Shown here piece after piece: positions 1 to 8,348 of a stretch of 64,000 bases of DNA (position 1 is its first letter; every line of letters begins with the position of its first letter). Both the position numbers and the translations under genes were made by a program. The notes under the pieces are model-generated. The model did no database searches and had not been told where the DNA came from. It worked only from the letters and a program-made list of their open reading frames with translations. The stretch comes from Methanomicrobiales archaeon (GTDB lineage: Archaea; Halobacteriota; Methanomicrobia; Methanomicrobiales; Methanospirillaceae): positions 24,001 through 88,000 of the forward strand of contig JAAYWH010000096.1 in assembly GCA_012516785.1 (NCBI GenBank). The letters run 5' to 3'.

Positions 1-912
1 CAGGATGCCATTGACAACACACCTGAACTCACCAATGCCCTGACGGCGGCTTTTGTACTCTCTACCCAATATATCAGCGAACACCCAAATGAGAGTGCGG
101 AAATTGTTGCAGACTGGCTTGCCGGGAAGGGCAATTTCACATATGGAAACATCACGGTCTCTTCCGTTGATGTTCTCCAGCGGGCATTCCCCACGGTCAA
201 ATTCGTGAATGAGCCGACCGATGAATGGAAGAATGACACTCTGGAATTCGTGTATGCTCAGAGAGAACTTGGTGTCCTGACTGGCGCGCTTGTCAATACA
301 ACTGATGCCGAATCACTCAGGCTCCTCTTCGACACCCGGCCTTATGAATCAGCACAGGTGATGATCCAGTCCGGGCAGATCACTACTCCTCTAACCCAGT
401 CAAAACCAATCTCTGTAGGATACCTTCTGTCCGACCATGATGCAGCATTGTTTGTCGCAGTAAAGAACTGGAAATATTTCCAGGATAACTACGGGATCGC
501 GCTGAAACCAAGGGATCTCACTGCATCCCGCCCCGATATCGCTGACCTTATTGTAAACGGTGTAACTGTTGCCGAGGTTCGGCTTGTCCCCGCAGATGCT
601 GGGCCCCAGCTGATGCAGCTTGCAAGTACCGATACCATCCAGTATGCCCTCGTCGGGAACCCTCCAACGATTGCTGCAATTGACAAGGGGACCCCGGTAA
701 AGATCATTATGGCTCTCAATAACGAAGGCTCCGGAATAGTTATTGCAGAAGACGCCCCTGCCAACGACTGGGATAGCTTTGTCACGTGGGCTGAAACCCG
801 GTCAGCCGGGGGGCAGCCTGTAAAGATAGCAGCCCCGGGTAAAGGATCCATCCAGGACGTGCTCCTCCGCTATGCCCTTGAAGAGAGTGGTTTATCAATA
901 AAGGAAGGATAA
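1..912 (+). CDS. ABC transporter substrate-binding protein, NitT/TauT (NMT1) type, 5' partial
   Basis: The reading frame is open from base 1, so the N terminus lies outside the window; 303 residues are visible. Residues 1-130 resemble the C-terminal lobe of an NMT1/SsuA-type binding protein (ISEHPNESAEIVADWLAGK, typical of the late helices). From about residue 137 a new start-like segment appears (ISVGYLLSDHDAALFVA, as at the mature N terminus of these proteins), continuing to KIAAPGKGSIQDVLLRYALE. That segment normally lies mid-domain, yet the protein stops there. It therefore looks like one binding protein followed by about half of a second. The permease follows 13 bp later. The substrate cannot be told; sulfonate, nitrate or pyrimidine-like compounds are usual for the family. 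The extracytoplasmic location is inferred from family. Confidence 0.85.
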   Translation, partial: QDAIDNTPELTNALTAAFVLSTQYISEHPNESAEIVADWLAGKGNFTYGNITVSSVDVLQRAFPTVKFVNEPTDEWKNDTLEFVYAQRELGVLTGALVNTTDAESLRLLFDTRPYESAQVMIQSGQITTPLTQSKPISVGYLLSDHDAALFVAVKNWKYFQDNYGIALKPRDLTASRPDIADLIVNGVTVAEVRLVPADAGPQLMQLASTDTIQYALVGNPPTIAAIDKGTPVKIIMALNNEGSGIVIAEDAPANDWDSFVTWAETRSAGGQPVKIAAPGKGSIQDVLLRYALEESGLSIKEG

Positions 913-925
913 CGTTTAGAGAATA

Positions 926-1693
926 ATGAGGAGCCCCCGTATCCTGCTCCTCCCGGTCCTTCTAATCGTGGGATGGGAGGTGGCAGCATATTTTATTGAT
1001 AATCCGTTTGTTCTCCCTTCACTCAGTACGGTTATTCCTATCCTCATCCATCCCTTTTCTACAGAATATACTCTTGGAACCGGAAGTCTGGTTGAGAATG
1101 CAGCGGCGAGTCTCTTCCGGGTTGCCTCAGGATTTCTTCTCGCCGCAATCATCGCTATCCCGCTGGGGATTGGGATGGGCAGATCCAGATTCCTCCACGA
1201 TTTTCTGGACAGCACCATTGAACTTCTCCGGCCGATACCCCCGCTGGCATGGGTTCCCCTTGCCCTGGCATGGTTCAAGATCGGTTTTGTCTCGATCGTG
1301 TTCATCATATTTATCGGAGCATTCTTCCCGATACTCCTGAACACGATAGACGGGGTAAAATCGGTCAAGAAAACATGGGTGGAAGTGGCAGAGACACTTG
1401 GTGCCCGGGAAACGGACGTACTTACGAAGGTGATCCTTCCCGGTTCAGCTCCTACGGTATGGACAGGGCTCCGGGTGGGGTTCGGGATCGCATGGATGTG
1501 TGTGGTAGCGGCAGAGTGGATGCCGGGAATATCCCTCGGACTCGGCTACCTTATCCTTTATGCTTACAATTTCGGACAGACGAACCTTATCATTGCAGGA
1601 ATGGTCGTTATCGGGGTGATTGGGATCCTTATCGACCAGGTCTTCCGGGCAGGGGAGCGGAGATGGTTCTCATGGAGATCGCTGGAACGCTGA
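926..1693 (+). CDS. ABC transporter permease, NitT/TauT (SsuC/TauC) family
   Basis: Integral membrane permease of 255 residues, the usual length for the SsuC/TauC family. About six hydrophobic segments are visible, the first near residues 5-22 (ILLLPVLLIVGWEVAAYF). The cytoplasmic EAA loop that docks on the ATPase is seen as EVAETLGARETDVLTKVILP, about residues 153-172. It lies between the binding protein and ATPase genes in one operon, so it forms the channel of that importer. The start ATG follows an in-frame stop; a purine-rich AAGGAAGGAT sits about 16 nt upstream, rather far for a Shine-Dalgarno site. The substrate is not determinable from sequence alone. Confidence 0.93.
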   Translation: MRSPRILLLPVLLIVGWEVAAYFIDNPFVLPSLSTVIPILIHPFSTEYTLGTGSLVENAAASLFRVASGFLLAAIIAIPLGIGMGRSRFLHDFLDSTIELLRPIPPLAWVPLALAWFKIGFVSIVFIIFIGAFFPILLNTIDGVKSVKKTWVEVAETLGARETDVLTKVILPGSAPTVWTGLRVGFGIAWMCVVAAEWMPGISLGLGYLILYAYNFGQTNLIIAGMVVIGVIGILIDQVFRAGERRWFSWRSLER

Positions 1694-1727
1694 CTCAGGC
1701 GGCAATTTTTGATGGAGTGAAGATAGA

Positions 1728-2516
1728 ATGACCCTCGTGATCCAGGACCTGTCAAAGGAATTCCCGGTACCGAACCAGGTACCAATCCTCGCGCTCTCAA
1801 CAATAAGCCTCACGGTAGGGGAAGAGGAGTTTGTATCGATACTCGGGCCTTCGGGGTGCGGGAAGACGACCCTCCTCCGGATTATTGCCGGGCTCGATTC
1901 TGCAACTTCCGGTTCAATCACCCTTGATGGTGAGACCATCGATCGCCGCAGTTCTCAAATGGCGATGATATTTCAGGAATATTCGCTGTATCCCTGGAGA
2001 ACGGTGATCGATAACGTCACCTTCGGCCTGGAGATGCAAAATACAGGAAAGAAGCCTGCTCGCGACATTGCAATGAAATACCTCAATCTTGTAGGGCTCG
2101 CTGAGTTCGCCGACAGGTTTCCTTATGAACTTTCCGGCGGGATGCGCCAGAGGGTAGCCGTGGCACGTGCTATGGCTATCGAACCTAAAATTCTCCTGAT
2201 GGACGAACCTTTTGGAGCGCTTGACGCCCAGACCCGGAACATGCTCCAGAAAGAATTGCTGGAGATCTGGGAGAAAACAAAAAAGACCGTACTCTTTGTT
2301 ACCCATAGTGTCGATGAGGCCGTCTATCTCTCTGACAGGATTGTTGTTCTCACCCCGCGGCCAGGCTGCATCCGCGAGATTGTCGAAAATCCACTTGCCA
2401 GGCCAAGGGACCGTACCAGCCCTGAATTTGCGCGGATACGCCGGCATGTTCTTGACCTTATCAACGAGAGCAGCCAACCAAAGGAAGATTTAATAGTGCA
2501 TCCTCCCTCATTATAA
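1728..2516 (+). CDS. ABC transporter ATP-binding protein, NitT/TauT (SsuB/TauB) family
   Basis: ATPase of the importer encoded just upstream. All nucleotide-binding motifs are intact: Walker A GPSGCGKTT (residues 40-48), Q-loop IFQEYSLYPW (81-90), signature LSGGMRQR (135-142), Walker B ILLMDE (155-160), D-loop GALD and the switch histidine in VTHS (H193). The length of 262 residues is normal. A GGAGTGA motif lies ahead of the start ATG. The Q-loop wording and the short C-terminal tail match SsuB/TauB-type subunits. It closes the operon; L10e follows after 31 bp with its own strong ribosome-binding site. Confidence 0.95.
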   Translation: MTLVIQDLSKEFPVPNQVPILALSTISLTVGEEEFVSILGPSGCGKTTLLRIIAGLDSATSGSITLDGETIDRRSSQMAMIFQEYSLYPWRTVIDNVTFGLEMQNTGKKPARDIAMKYLNLVGLAEFADRFPYELSGGMRQRVAVARAMAIEPKILLMDEPFGALDAQTRNMLQKELLEIWEKTKKTVLFVTHSVDEAVYLSDRIVVLTPRPGCIREIVENPLARPRDRTSPEFARIRRHVLDLINESSQPKEDLIVHPPSL

Positions 2517-2547
2517 AGAACCGATAATAAAAAGGAGTGACTGACTG

Positions 2548-3102
2548 ATGGTTCGAAAACCAGCAAAAATGTACAGGAATCTGGCAAAGAAGGCATATAC
2601 CCGAAGAGAATATATGGGTGGTGTCCCAGGGAGCAAGGTTGTCCAGTTCGACATGGGAAATCTTTCCCAGGAATTTCCCCTCGAGCTGAACATGATCGTT
2701 GAGGAGTCCTGCCAGATACGCCATAGTGCGCTCGAAGCGGCACGTATCAGCATAAACCGGAAGCTCCTCAAAGATGTAGGAAGAATGAATTTCCACCTCA
2801 AACTCAGAGTATTCCCGCATCACGTCCTCCGCGAGAACAAGCAGGCTACCGGAGCTGGCGCAGACCGTGTGTCTGAAGGGATGAGGCTGGCATTCGGAAA
2901 AGCAGTGGGAACTGCTGCCCGGGTAATGAAAGATCAGGTAGTCTTCACGACCTACACTACCCCCCAGTATCTCGACAAGGTGAAACTTGCCATGAAAGCA
3001 GGTAGCCACAAGCTCCCGTCACCCTCGTATTTCACTGTGGTGGATCGGAGCAGCAGCTCACCTTCCGAGATCCCGAGCCAGGCGGTCAACCAACCTGAAT
3101 AA
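2548..3102 (+). CDS. rpl10e: 50S ribosomal protein L10e (uL16 family)
   Basis: Large-subunit ribosomal protein of the archaeal/eukaryotic L10e (bacterial L16) family, which sits near the tRNA-binding face and the 5S rRNA. The start [20 protein letters not shown] and the phrases [15 protein letters not shown] and [18 protein letters not shown] are family hallmarks. Length is 184 residues; the last 25 or so (serine/proline-rich) look like a loose tail. An excellent ribosome-binding site (AAAGGAGTGACTG) precedes the ATG. A T/A-rich stretch at about 2488-2530, overlapping the preceding gene end, may supply its own promoter. Followed by a pyrimidine-rich run near 3105-3130 that could terminate transcription. 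Confidence 0.97.
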   Translation: MVRKPAKMYRNLAKKAYTRREYMGGVPGSKVVQFDMGNLSQEFPLELNMIVEESCQIRHSALEAARISINRKLLKDVGRMNFHLKLRVFPHHVLRENKQATGAGADRVSEGMRLAFGKAVGTAARVMKDQVVFTTYTTPQYLDKVKLAMKAGSHKLPSPSYFTVVDRSSSSPSEIPSQAVNQPE

Positions 3103-3176
3103 CACCTTTCCTATCTTTCCCCTTTTTCTGCTTTCAGACAGAAACGATTATAGATTTTCTTCGCCGAGTACTGGTG

Positions 3177-4013
3177 ATGGTTCTTCCGGAAGATGACCCG
3201 TTATTCAGGGCATTGTCTGCCGCCACCTGCCGGGCATTCCGGGAGGCTGTGACGACCCTTCCCCAGGATGTTGTTGAGGCACTGCGCTCTGCTGCCATGA
3301 GAGAGCCTTCAGCACTCGCGAAGAATGAGCTAAAAAACATCCTCGATAATATTGCCATTGCAGAACAGCGTGCCCTCCCTCTCTGTCAGGATACCGGTGT
3401 TCCGGTGGTATATCTGACAGTGCCACCGCATGTGCCCTATACGGAAACCCTCATTTATGCTGTAGGAGAGGGAGTACAAAGGGCAACAAGGGAGATACCA
3501 CTCCGGCCTAATGTGGTATCCCCCCTTAAGAGAGAGAATTCCGGAGATAACACCGGTCCCGGGATGCCAATTGTCCACGTCCGACCGGGCAGTTGTCTCT
3601 CGGTCACTGTGCTTCCTAAGGGAGCCGGGGCAGAGAATATGTCACGGCTTGCAATGCTCCTCCCCACAGAGAGTGAGAAAATTCCCCGGTTTGTCGCTGA
3701 GACGATGCTGATTGCCGGCGGAAGGCCATGCCCTCCTGTTATCCTGGGGGTGGGGATCGGCGGGACTTTTGACGGCTGTGCTGCACTTGCCAAGGAGGCT
3801 CTGCTCCTTCCCATCGATACTATGGACCCGTTTGAACAGAAGTTATGCGATGCCGTCAATGCCCTCGGGATCGGCCCTATGGGGCTTGGCGGTAAGACAA
3901 CGGCACTTGCAGTAAAAGTCAGGATGGCCGCGTGCCACACGGCATCGTTACCTGTTGCGGTGAATGTCCAGTGCTGGGCTGCCCGCCATTGCACGGTAGA
4001 GGTGCCATGGTGA
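3177..4013 (+). CDS. fumA: Fumarate hydratase class I, alpha subunit
   Basis: Catalytic 4Fe-4S half of the two-subunit class I fumarase, interconverting fumarate and malate. Family features include LPLCQDTGVPVVY, SPLKRENSGDNTGPGMP, GGRPCPPVILGVGIGGTFD and GGKTTALAVKVR. Cysteines in LPLCQD and in the C-terminal AACHTASLPVAVNVQCWAARHC are candidates for the cluster site. A GTG directly precedes the ATG (3174), so the start may be three bases earlier. A TATA-like GATTATAG lies around 3147-3154. The beta subunit starts 7 bp before this gene stops, so the two are translationally coupled. It opens a C4-acid metabolism block reaching to 9211. Confidence 0.95.
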   Translation: MVLPEDDPLFRALSAATCRAFREAVTTLPQDVVEALRSAAMREPSALAKNELKNILDNIAIAEQRALPLCQDTGVPVVYLTVPPHVPYTETLIYAVGEGVQRATREIPLRPNVVSPLKRENSGDNTGPGMPIVHVRPGSCLSVTVLPKGAGAENMSRLAMLLPTESEKIPRFVAETMLIAGGRPCPPVILGVGIGGTFDGCAALAKEALLLPIDTMDPFEQKLCDAVNALGIGPMGLGGKTTALAVKVRMAACHTASLPVAVNVQCWAARHCTVEVPW

Positions 4014-4555
4014 CCAGAACCTCCCTCACCACTCCTCTTGGAGACGAAGTCCTCTCCCTCCATGCCGGGGACCAGGTATTGCTCTCGGGGATAGTGTATA
4101 CGGCGCGGGATGAGGCACACCTCATGATGAAAGAGAGCGGCATCCCTTTTGACCCGGTCGGAGCAGCCATCTATCACTGCGGGCCAGTCATCCAGGATGC
4201 ACGAATTCTTGCAGCAGGGCCGACCACTTCTGCACGATTGAATGCCCTTACCGGATTCCTTTTAGACAGAGGAGTGCGTGCGCTCATTGGTAAAGGGGGT
4301 ATGGGGGCAGAGGTTGCACGAGCACTCATAGGCAGAGGGGTATATCTCTCCTGTACCGGGGGATGTGCAGTGCTTGCTGCCTCGAAAATGTCATTAAAAG
4401 GCGTCTATTTTGAAGAACTTGGGATGGCGGAGGCTATCTGGATCATCGAACTTGATTCACTTCCCCTCGTTGTTGGTATAGACTCCCATGGCAATGACCT
4501 CTTTGCTGATATTGCCCTGGGGGCAAACAAACAATTCCACAGAATGTTCACATAA
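4007..4555 (+). CDS. fumB: Fumarate hydratase class I, beta subunit
   Basis: Second subunit of class I fumarase, corresponding to the C-terminal domain of one-chain enzymes. The 182-residue product begins MVTRTSLTTPLGDEVLSLHA. It carries the typical SGIVYTARDEAHLMM, GPTTSARLNALTGFLLDRGVR, IGKGGMG and LGMAEAIWI segments. The ATG at 4007 was preferred over an in-frame ATG 75 bp upstream, because the extra residues lie inside fumA and have no family counterpart. Overlap with fumA indicates a coupled heterodimer. The KOR ferredoxin gene follows after 20 bp. Confidence 0.94.
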   Translation: MVTRTSLTTPLGDEVLSLHAGDQVLLSGIVYTARDEAHLMMKESGIPFDPVGAAIYHCGPVIQDARILAAGPTTSARLNALTGFLLDRGVRALIGKGGMGAEVARALIGRGVYLSCTGGCAVLAASKMSLKGVYFEELGMAEAIWIIELDSLPLVVGIDSHGNDLFADIALGANKQFHRMFT

Positions 4556-4575
4556 ACACAACAAAGGACCATGCC

Positions 4576-4848
4576 ATGAGACTGCAGATTGATGAACGGC
4601 GGTGCAAGGGCTGCAACCTCTGCACCCTAGTCTGTCCTTACCGGATCTTCAAGCCAGGAAAGCGGGCTAACCGGAGAGGGATCGTCGTCCCCGAACTCGA
4701 TCGTCCTGAGCGGTGTGCCAACTGCCGGCTGAGACACCTGTACGGGAGAACCCTCTGCGGGACCTGCCAGATGATCTGCCCGGACCAGGCTATCTCGTGG
4801 AAGGAAGATGAGGAACCAGTACCAAAAAAGGTGGCGATAGAGTATTGA
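4576..4848 (+). CDS. korD: 2-oxoglutarate:ferredoxin oxidoreductase, delta (ferredoxin-like) subunit
   Basis: Small electron-transfer subunit of 2-oxoglutarate synthase (KOR), 90 residues. The first cluster motif is CKGCNLCTLVCP (residues 10-21). A second set of cysteines, CANCRLRHLYGRTLCGTCQMICP (about 53-75), has a longer spacing than the classical CxxCxxCxxxCP. It passes electrons between ferredoxin and the thiamine-diphosphate centre. It is first in the korDABC gene set; korA begins within its stop codon. Identification rests on sequence plus the three KOR partners that follow. Confidence 0.93.
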   Translation: MRLQIDERRCKGCNLCTLVCPYRIFKPGKRANRRGIVVPELDRPERCANCRLRHLYGRTLCGTCQMICPDQAISWKEDEEPVPKKVAIEY

Positions 4849-5945
4849 CCCGGACTGAATTCATGCAGGGAAACACAGCCTGCGCGGAAGGGGCACTAGC
4901 CGCCGGTTGTCGTTTTTTTGGCGGCTATCCGATCACCCCTTCGACCGAAATAGCAGAGCATATGGCGCTTCGCCTGCCAAAAGTGGGCGGGGTATTCATC
5001 CAGATGGAGGACGAGATTGCGAGCATCGCTGCTGTAATCGGGGCCTCTTGGACCGGCGCTATGGCAATGACTGCGACAAGTGGCCCCGGTTTTTCACTGA
5101 TGATGGAGAACATCGGGTATGCGGTCATGACCGAGACCCCCTGTGTCATCGTGAACGTCCAGCGGGGAGGTCCTTCAACAGGGCAGCCAACGTTATCAGC
5201 CCAGGGGGACATGCTCCAGTGCCGCTTCGGTTCACACGGTGATTATAGTGTGATCGCACTCAGCCCGGCCAGTGTCCAGGAGATGTTTGATCTCACGGTC
5301 GAGGCATTTAATCTTGCAGAGCGCTTCAGGATTCCAGTCTTTCTCATGGCAGACGAGATTATCGGGCATATGAGGGAGCGGTTGATCATACCGGACCATG
5401 TCTCCTCGAATCAGAGAAAACCATACGAACCGGGATCCCTCCCATTCAAGGCAGGGGAGGATCATGTTCCAGGCTTTCCCGCATTCGGGAAGGGCTATGG
5501 GGTGCATGTCACCGGCCTCACCCATGATGAACGAGGATATCCCTGTGCGACAAGCCCAAAACTGCACGAAGACCTCGTGAAACGGCTGGTCGGGAAAGTC
5601 GAAGGTGCCCGTGGTTCAATAACTTCCTGCGATATCCTTAATCCCGATGCAGAGGTGGTTTTTGTCTCCTATGGAGCACCATCAAGGACCGTACAGCAGG
5701 TGCTCCATGATCATCCCGATGACAATATCGGTCATCTCAGATTAAAGATGGTCTGGCCTTTTGCCGAGATGGTTCTCGCCCGATTTACCAATGCAGAGGC
5801 TTTCATCGTACCCGAACAGAATCTCGGCCAGATAGCCCGCGAGATCGAACGCCATACTGACAAAGACGTGGTCACAGTCCCAAAACTGGGAGGCGATCTG
5901 CATACCCCTGGCGAGCTTTACGCGGTTGTGGAGGATCTCAAATGA
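4845..5945 (+). CDS. korA: 2-oxoglutarate:ferredoxin oxidoreductase, alpha subunit
   Basis: Alpha subunit of KOR, which reductively carboxylates succinyl-CoA to 2-oxoglutarate with reduced ferredoxin. Hallmarks: the N-terminal FMQGNTACAEGALAAGCRF and GGYPITPSTEIAEHMA, then TATSGPGFSLMMENIGYA and NVQRGGPSTGQPT. The start is a TTG overlapping the korD stop (TTGA); an ATG six codons later would cut into the conserved TEFMQGN start, so TTG is favoured. Length of 366 residues is normal. The 4-bp overlap with korB shows tight coupling. Confidence 0.95.
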   Translation: MTRTEFMQGNTACAEGALAAGCRFFGGYPITPSTEIAEHMALRLPKVGGVFIQMEDEIASIAAVIGASWTGAMAMTATSGPGFSLMMENIGYAVMTETPCVIVNVQRGGPSTGQPTLSAQGDMLQCRFGSHGDYSVIALSPASVQEMFDLTVEAFNLAERFRIPVFLMADEIIGHMRERLIIPDHVSSNQRKPYEPGSLPFKAGEDHVPGFPAFGKGYGVHVTGLTHDERGYPCATSPKLHEDLVKRLVGKVEGARGSITSCDILNPDAEVVFVSYGAPSRTVQQVLHDHPDDNIGHLRLKMVWPFAEMVLARFTNAEAFIVPEQNLGQIAREIERHTDKDVVTVPKLGGDLHTPGELYAVVEDLK

Positions 5946-6730
5946 GTGAGGAAGACTGGCTCAGGCAGGATCGGCTCCCTCATATTTTTTGTGCAGGGTG
6001 TGGCAATGGTACGGTCATCAACTGTACTCTTTCTGCTGTCGAACAGATTGGCTGGAAGAGACAAGAGACTGTATTTGTGTCAGGAATCGGCTGTTCGTCC
6101 CGGGCACCCGGGTACATCTCCACCGATTCGCTCCACACGACCCACGGGCGGGCACTGGCTTTTGCAACAGGGATCAAGCTTGCCAACCCTCAGCTGAACA
6201 TCGTTGTTTTTACCGGAGATGGCGATCTGGCAGCGATTGGCGGGAATCATTTTATCCATGCCTGCCGGAGGAATATCGATCTCACGGTAGTCTGCCTGAA
6301 TAATATGATCTACGGGATGACCGGCGGTCAGGGAAGCCCTACCACTCCAATGGGAGGTCTCTCCACCACCACTCCCTATGGTTCCGGTGAACCTGCCTTT
6401 GATCTCTGCGGCCTTGCTACAGCTGCCGGAGCTAACTATGTGGCTCGCTGGACGTCATACCATGTCAGGGAGCTCACCAGGGCAATCCTGACCGGTCTTG
6501 AGAATCCCGGTTTTTCATTTATTGAATCACTGGTGCAGTGCCCTACCAACTATGGCCGGAGAAACCGTTTCAAGCAGGTTGCCGACCAGATCGAGTACTT
6601 CAAGTCCCATACCATACTCGTCGAAAAGGCTGCCAGGATGAAAGAGAAGGGGGAGATGATCCCGCCAGAGATGATCCTGGCAGGAGAGTTTGTACGGAGG
6701 AACCGGCCTGCGCTGGGGGTCCGCCCATGA
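5942..6730 (+). CDS. korB: 2-oxoglutarate:ferredoxin oxidoreductase, beta subunit
   Basis: Thiamine-diphosphate-binding subunit of KOR, 262 residues. Visible motifs are FCAGCGNGTV with CxxC near residues 18-21, GIGCSSRAPGY, TTHGRALAFATGIK, the TPP/Mg loop GDGDLAAIGGNH, and CLNNMIYGMTGGQ. The GxGCSS and GMTGGQ signatures separate KOR-type enzymes from pyruvate oxidoreductases reasonably well, though 2-oxoacid specificity is still inferred. ATGA overlaps join it to korA upstream and korC downstream. Confidence 0.95.
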   Translation: MSEEDWLRQDRLPHIFCAGCGNGTVINCTLSAVEQIGWKRQETVFVSGIGCSSRAPGYISTDSLHTTHGRALAFATGIKLANPQLNIVVFTGDGDLAAIGGNHFIHACRRNIDLTVVCLNNMIYGMTGGQGSPTTPMGGLSTTTPYGSGEPAFDLCGLATAAGANYVARWTSYHVRELTRAILTGLENPGFSFIESLVQCPTNYGRRNRFKQVADQIEYFKSHTILVEKAARMKEKGEMIPPEMILAGEFVRRNRPALGVRP

Positions 6731-7266
6731 GGCACGAGATCCGATTCTCCGGTTTTGGCGGGCAGGGGATCATCCTTGCAGCTGTCATTCTGGGACGTGC
6801 AGCCGTCATGTATGACAACAAGTATGCCGTACAGACCCAGGTATACGGACCTGAGGCGAGGGGCGGAGCCTCCATGAGTGCGGTGATCATCGATGATGAA
6901 CCGATTCTGTATCCGAAGGTCGCGACACCCGATATTTACGTCATCATGTCCCAGGAAGGCTTCGAGAAGTATGGTATTGCTGCCACCGGCGAGGCTCAGA
7001 TGCTCGTGGACAGCACACTCGTCCATTCGCGTCCCTCCTGCCACTATATCGAGATCCCGGCCACCCGGGAGGCACGGGAATCACTGGGCAGGGATATTGT
7101 CGCAAATATCATCATGCTCGGTGCCCTCGTTGCCGCTATCGGGATCGTGAGCAGGAGCGCTATCGAGAAAGCAATCCTTGATTCAGTTCCAAAAGGAACC
7201 GAGGGCCTGAATGTGAAAGCGATGACACGTGGCTTTGAACTTGCCGAAGAGGCGATGAGCAGATGA
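6727..7266 (+). CDS. korC: 2-oxoglutarate:ferredoxin oxidoreductase, gamma subunit
   Basis: Gamma subunit of KOR, 179 residues from the ATG that overlaps the korB stop. It begins MRHEIRFSGFGGQGIILAA, the standard start of this family, and continues with the characteristic QTQVYGPEARGGASMSAVIID. The frame stays open 189 bp further upstream inside korB, but that extension is not family-like. The C-terminal half (NIIMLGALVAAIGIV, LNVKAMTRGFELAEEA) is also typical. It is followed with a 4-bp overlap by succinyl-CoA synthetase, which makes or uses the same substrate. Confidence 0.95.
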   Translation: MRHEIRFSGFGGQGIILAAVILGRAAVMYDNKYAVQTQVYGPEARGGASMSAVIIDDEPILYPKVATPDIYVIMSQEGFEKYGIAATGEAQMLVDSTLVHSRPSCHYIEIPATREARESLGRDIVANIIMLGALVAAIGIVSRSAIEKAILDSVPKGTEGLNVKAMTRGFELAEEAMSR

Positions 7267-8348
7267 AATTTCTTGAACATGAAGCAAAATCGGTCTTCTC
7301 TGAAAATGGAATCCCGGTTCCGAAGGGTTTTCTGATCCATTCAGCAGATGAACTTGCGGGATACCTGGAACAACTGCCACCCGAATTTGTCCTGAAGGCG
7401 CAGGTGGATGTGGGGGGACGCGGAAAAGCCGGCGGGATCCTCATGGCAGATCGGAAGAACGGAATTGAGAATGCTAAAGCATTGTTTGGAAAGAGTATCA
7501 AGGGTGTTGCGGTAAAGGAGATCCTTGCAGAGGAGCGGCTGGAGATTCAGCACGAGTACTATGCATCCATTGCAGTTGACCGCTCTACGAAGGAAGCCCT
7601 CATTCTGTTCACCGAAGAAGGAGGTGTTGACATCGAGATCCTGGCCAGGGAGCGCCCTTCTGCAATCAGGAGAGCGTCACTTCCCCTCCTGATGACCGAC
7701 ATCCCACCTTTCATGCTTCGGGACCTGCTCGGGGAAGCTCCCAGAGAAGCGGGAAAGGTGCTCCAGAGCCTGTATACTGCATTCTGCCGAAAGGATGCCA
7801 TTCTTGCCGAGATAAATCCTCTTGTGGCCACCCCTGCAGGCCTCTTTGCTGCAGATGCCAAGCTGATCGTAGATGATAATGCTCTCAGGCGACAGGGAAT
7901 ATCCTGCAACCGGGATATGACCGATCGCGAACGGGAGGCTGAAAGACACGGATTTTCTTATGTCGAGCTGGAGGGAAATATCGGGGTTATCGGGAATGGT
8001 GCAGGGCTGACTATGGCAACACTGGACCTGATCAGCTTCTTCAAGGGAAAAGCTGCCAACTTCCTTGATGTAGGGGGCGGGGCTGATCAGGAACGCGTGA
8101 TGCATGCCGTCCGGCTCGTTGCCGGTGTTCCCTCGGTAAAAGTGATCATTGTGAACCTTCTTGGGGGAATCACCCGCTGTGACGAGGTCGCCCGCGGAAT
8201 CATCGCAGCTGGCATCAGCCAGGAGGTCTTTGTCCGGCTTGCCGGAACAAACGAGGAGGAGGGGAGGAGTCTTCTCAGCGAGCGAGGATACCGGATGGTC
8301 GGTTCGATGGAGGAGGCGGTCAGGGCTGCAGTGGAGGCGGTCAGATGA
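7263..8348 (+). CDS. sucC: Succinate--CoA ligase (ADP-forming), beta subunit
   Basis: ATP-grasp subunit of succinyl-CoA synthetase, converting succinate, CoA and ATP to succinyl-CoA. Features: MKFLEHEAKSVFSENGIPVPKG, KAQVDVGGRGKAGGI, AEINPLVATPAGLFAADAKL, LEGNIGVIGNGAGLTMATLD and FLDVGGGADQERV. At 361 residues it is slightly shorter than bacterial SucC (about 390). It overlaps korC by 4 bp and sucD by 4 bp. The order kor-suc suggests the product is fed straight to KOR for 2-oxoglutarate, hence glutamate, synthesis. Confidence 0.95.
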   Translation: MKFLEHEAKSVFSENGIPVPKGFLIHSADELAGYLEQLPPEFVLKAQVDVGGRGKAGGILMADRKNGIENAKALFGKSIKGVAVKEILAEERLEIQHEYYASIAVDRSTKEALILFTEEGGVDIEILARERPSAIRRASLPLLMTDIPPFMLRDLLGEAPREAGKVLQSLYTAFCRKDAILAEINPLVATPAGLFAADAKLIVDDNALRRQGISCNRDMTDREREAERHGFSYVELEGNIGVIGNGAGLTMATLDLISFFKGKAANFLDVGGGADQERVMHAVRLVAGVPSVKVIIVNLLGGITRCDEVARGIIAAGISQEVFVRLAGTNEEEGRSLLSERGYRMVGSMEEAVRAAVEAVR

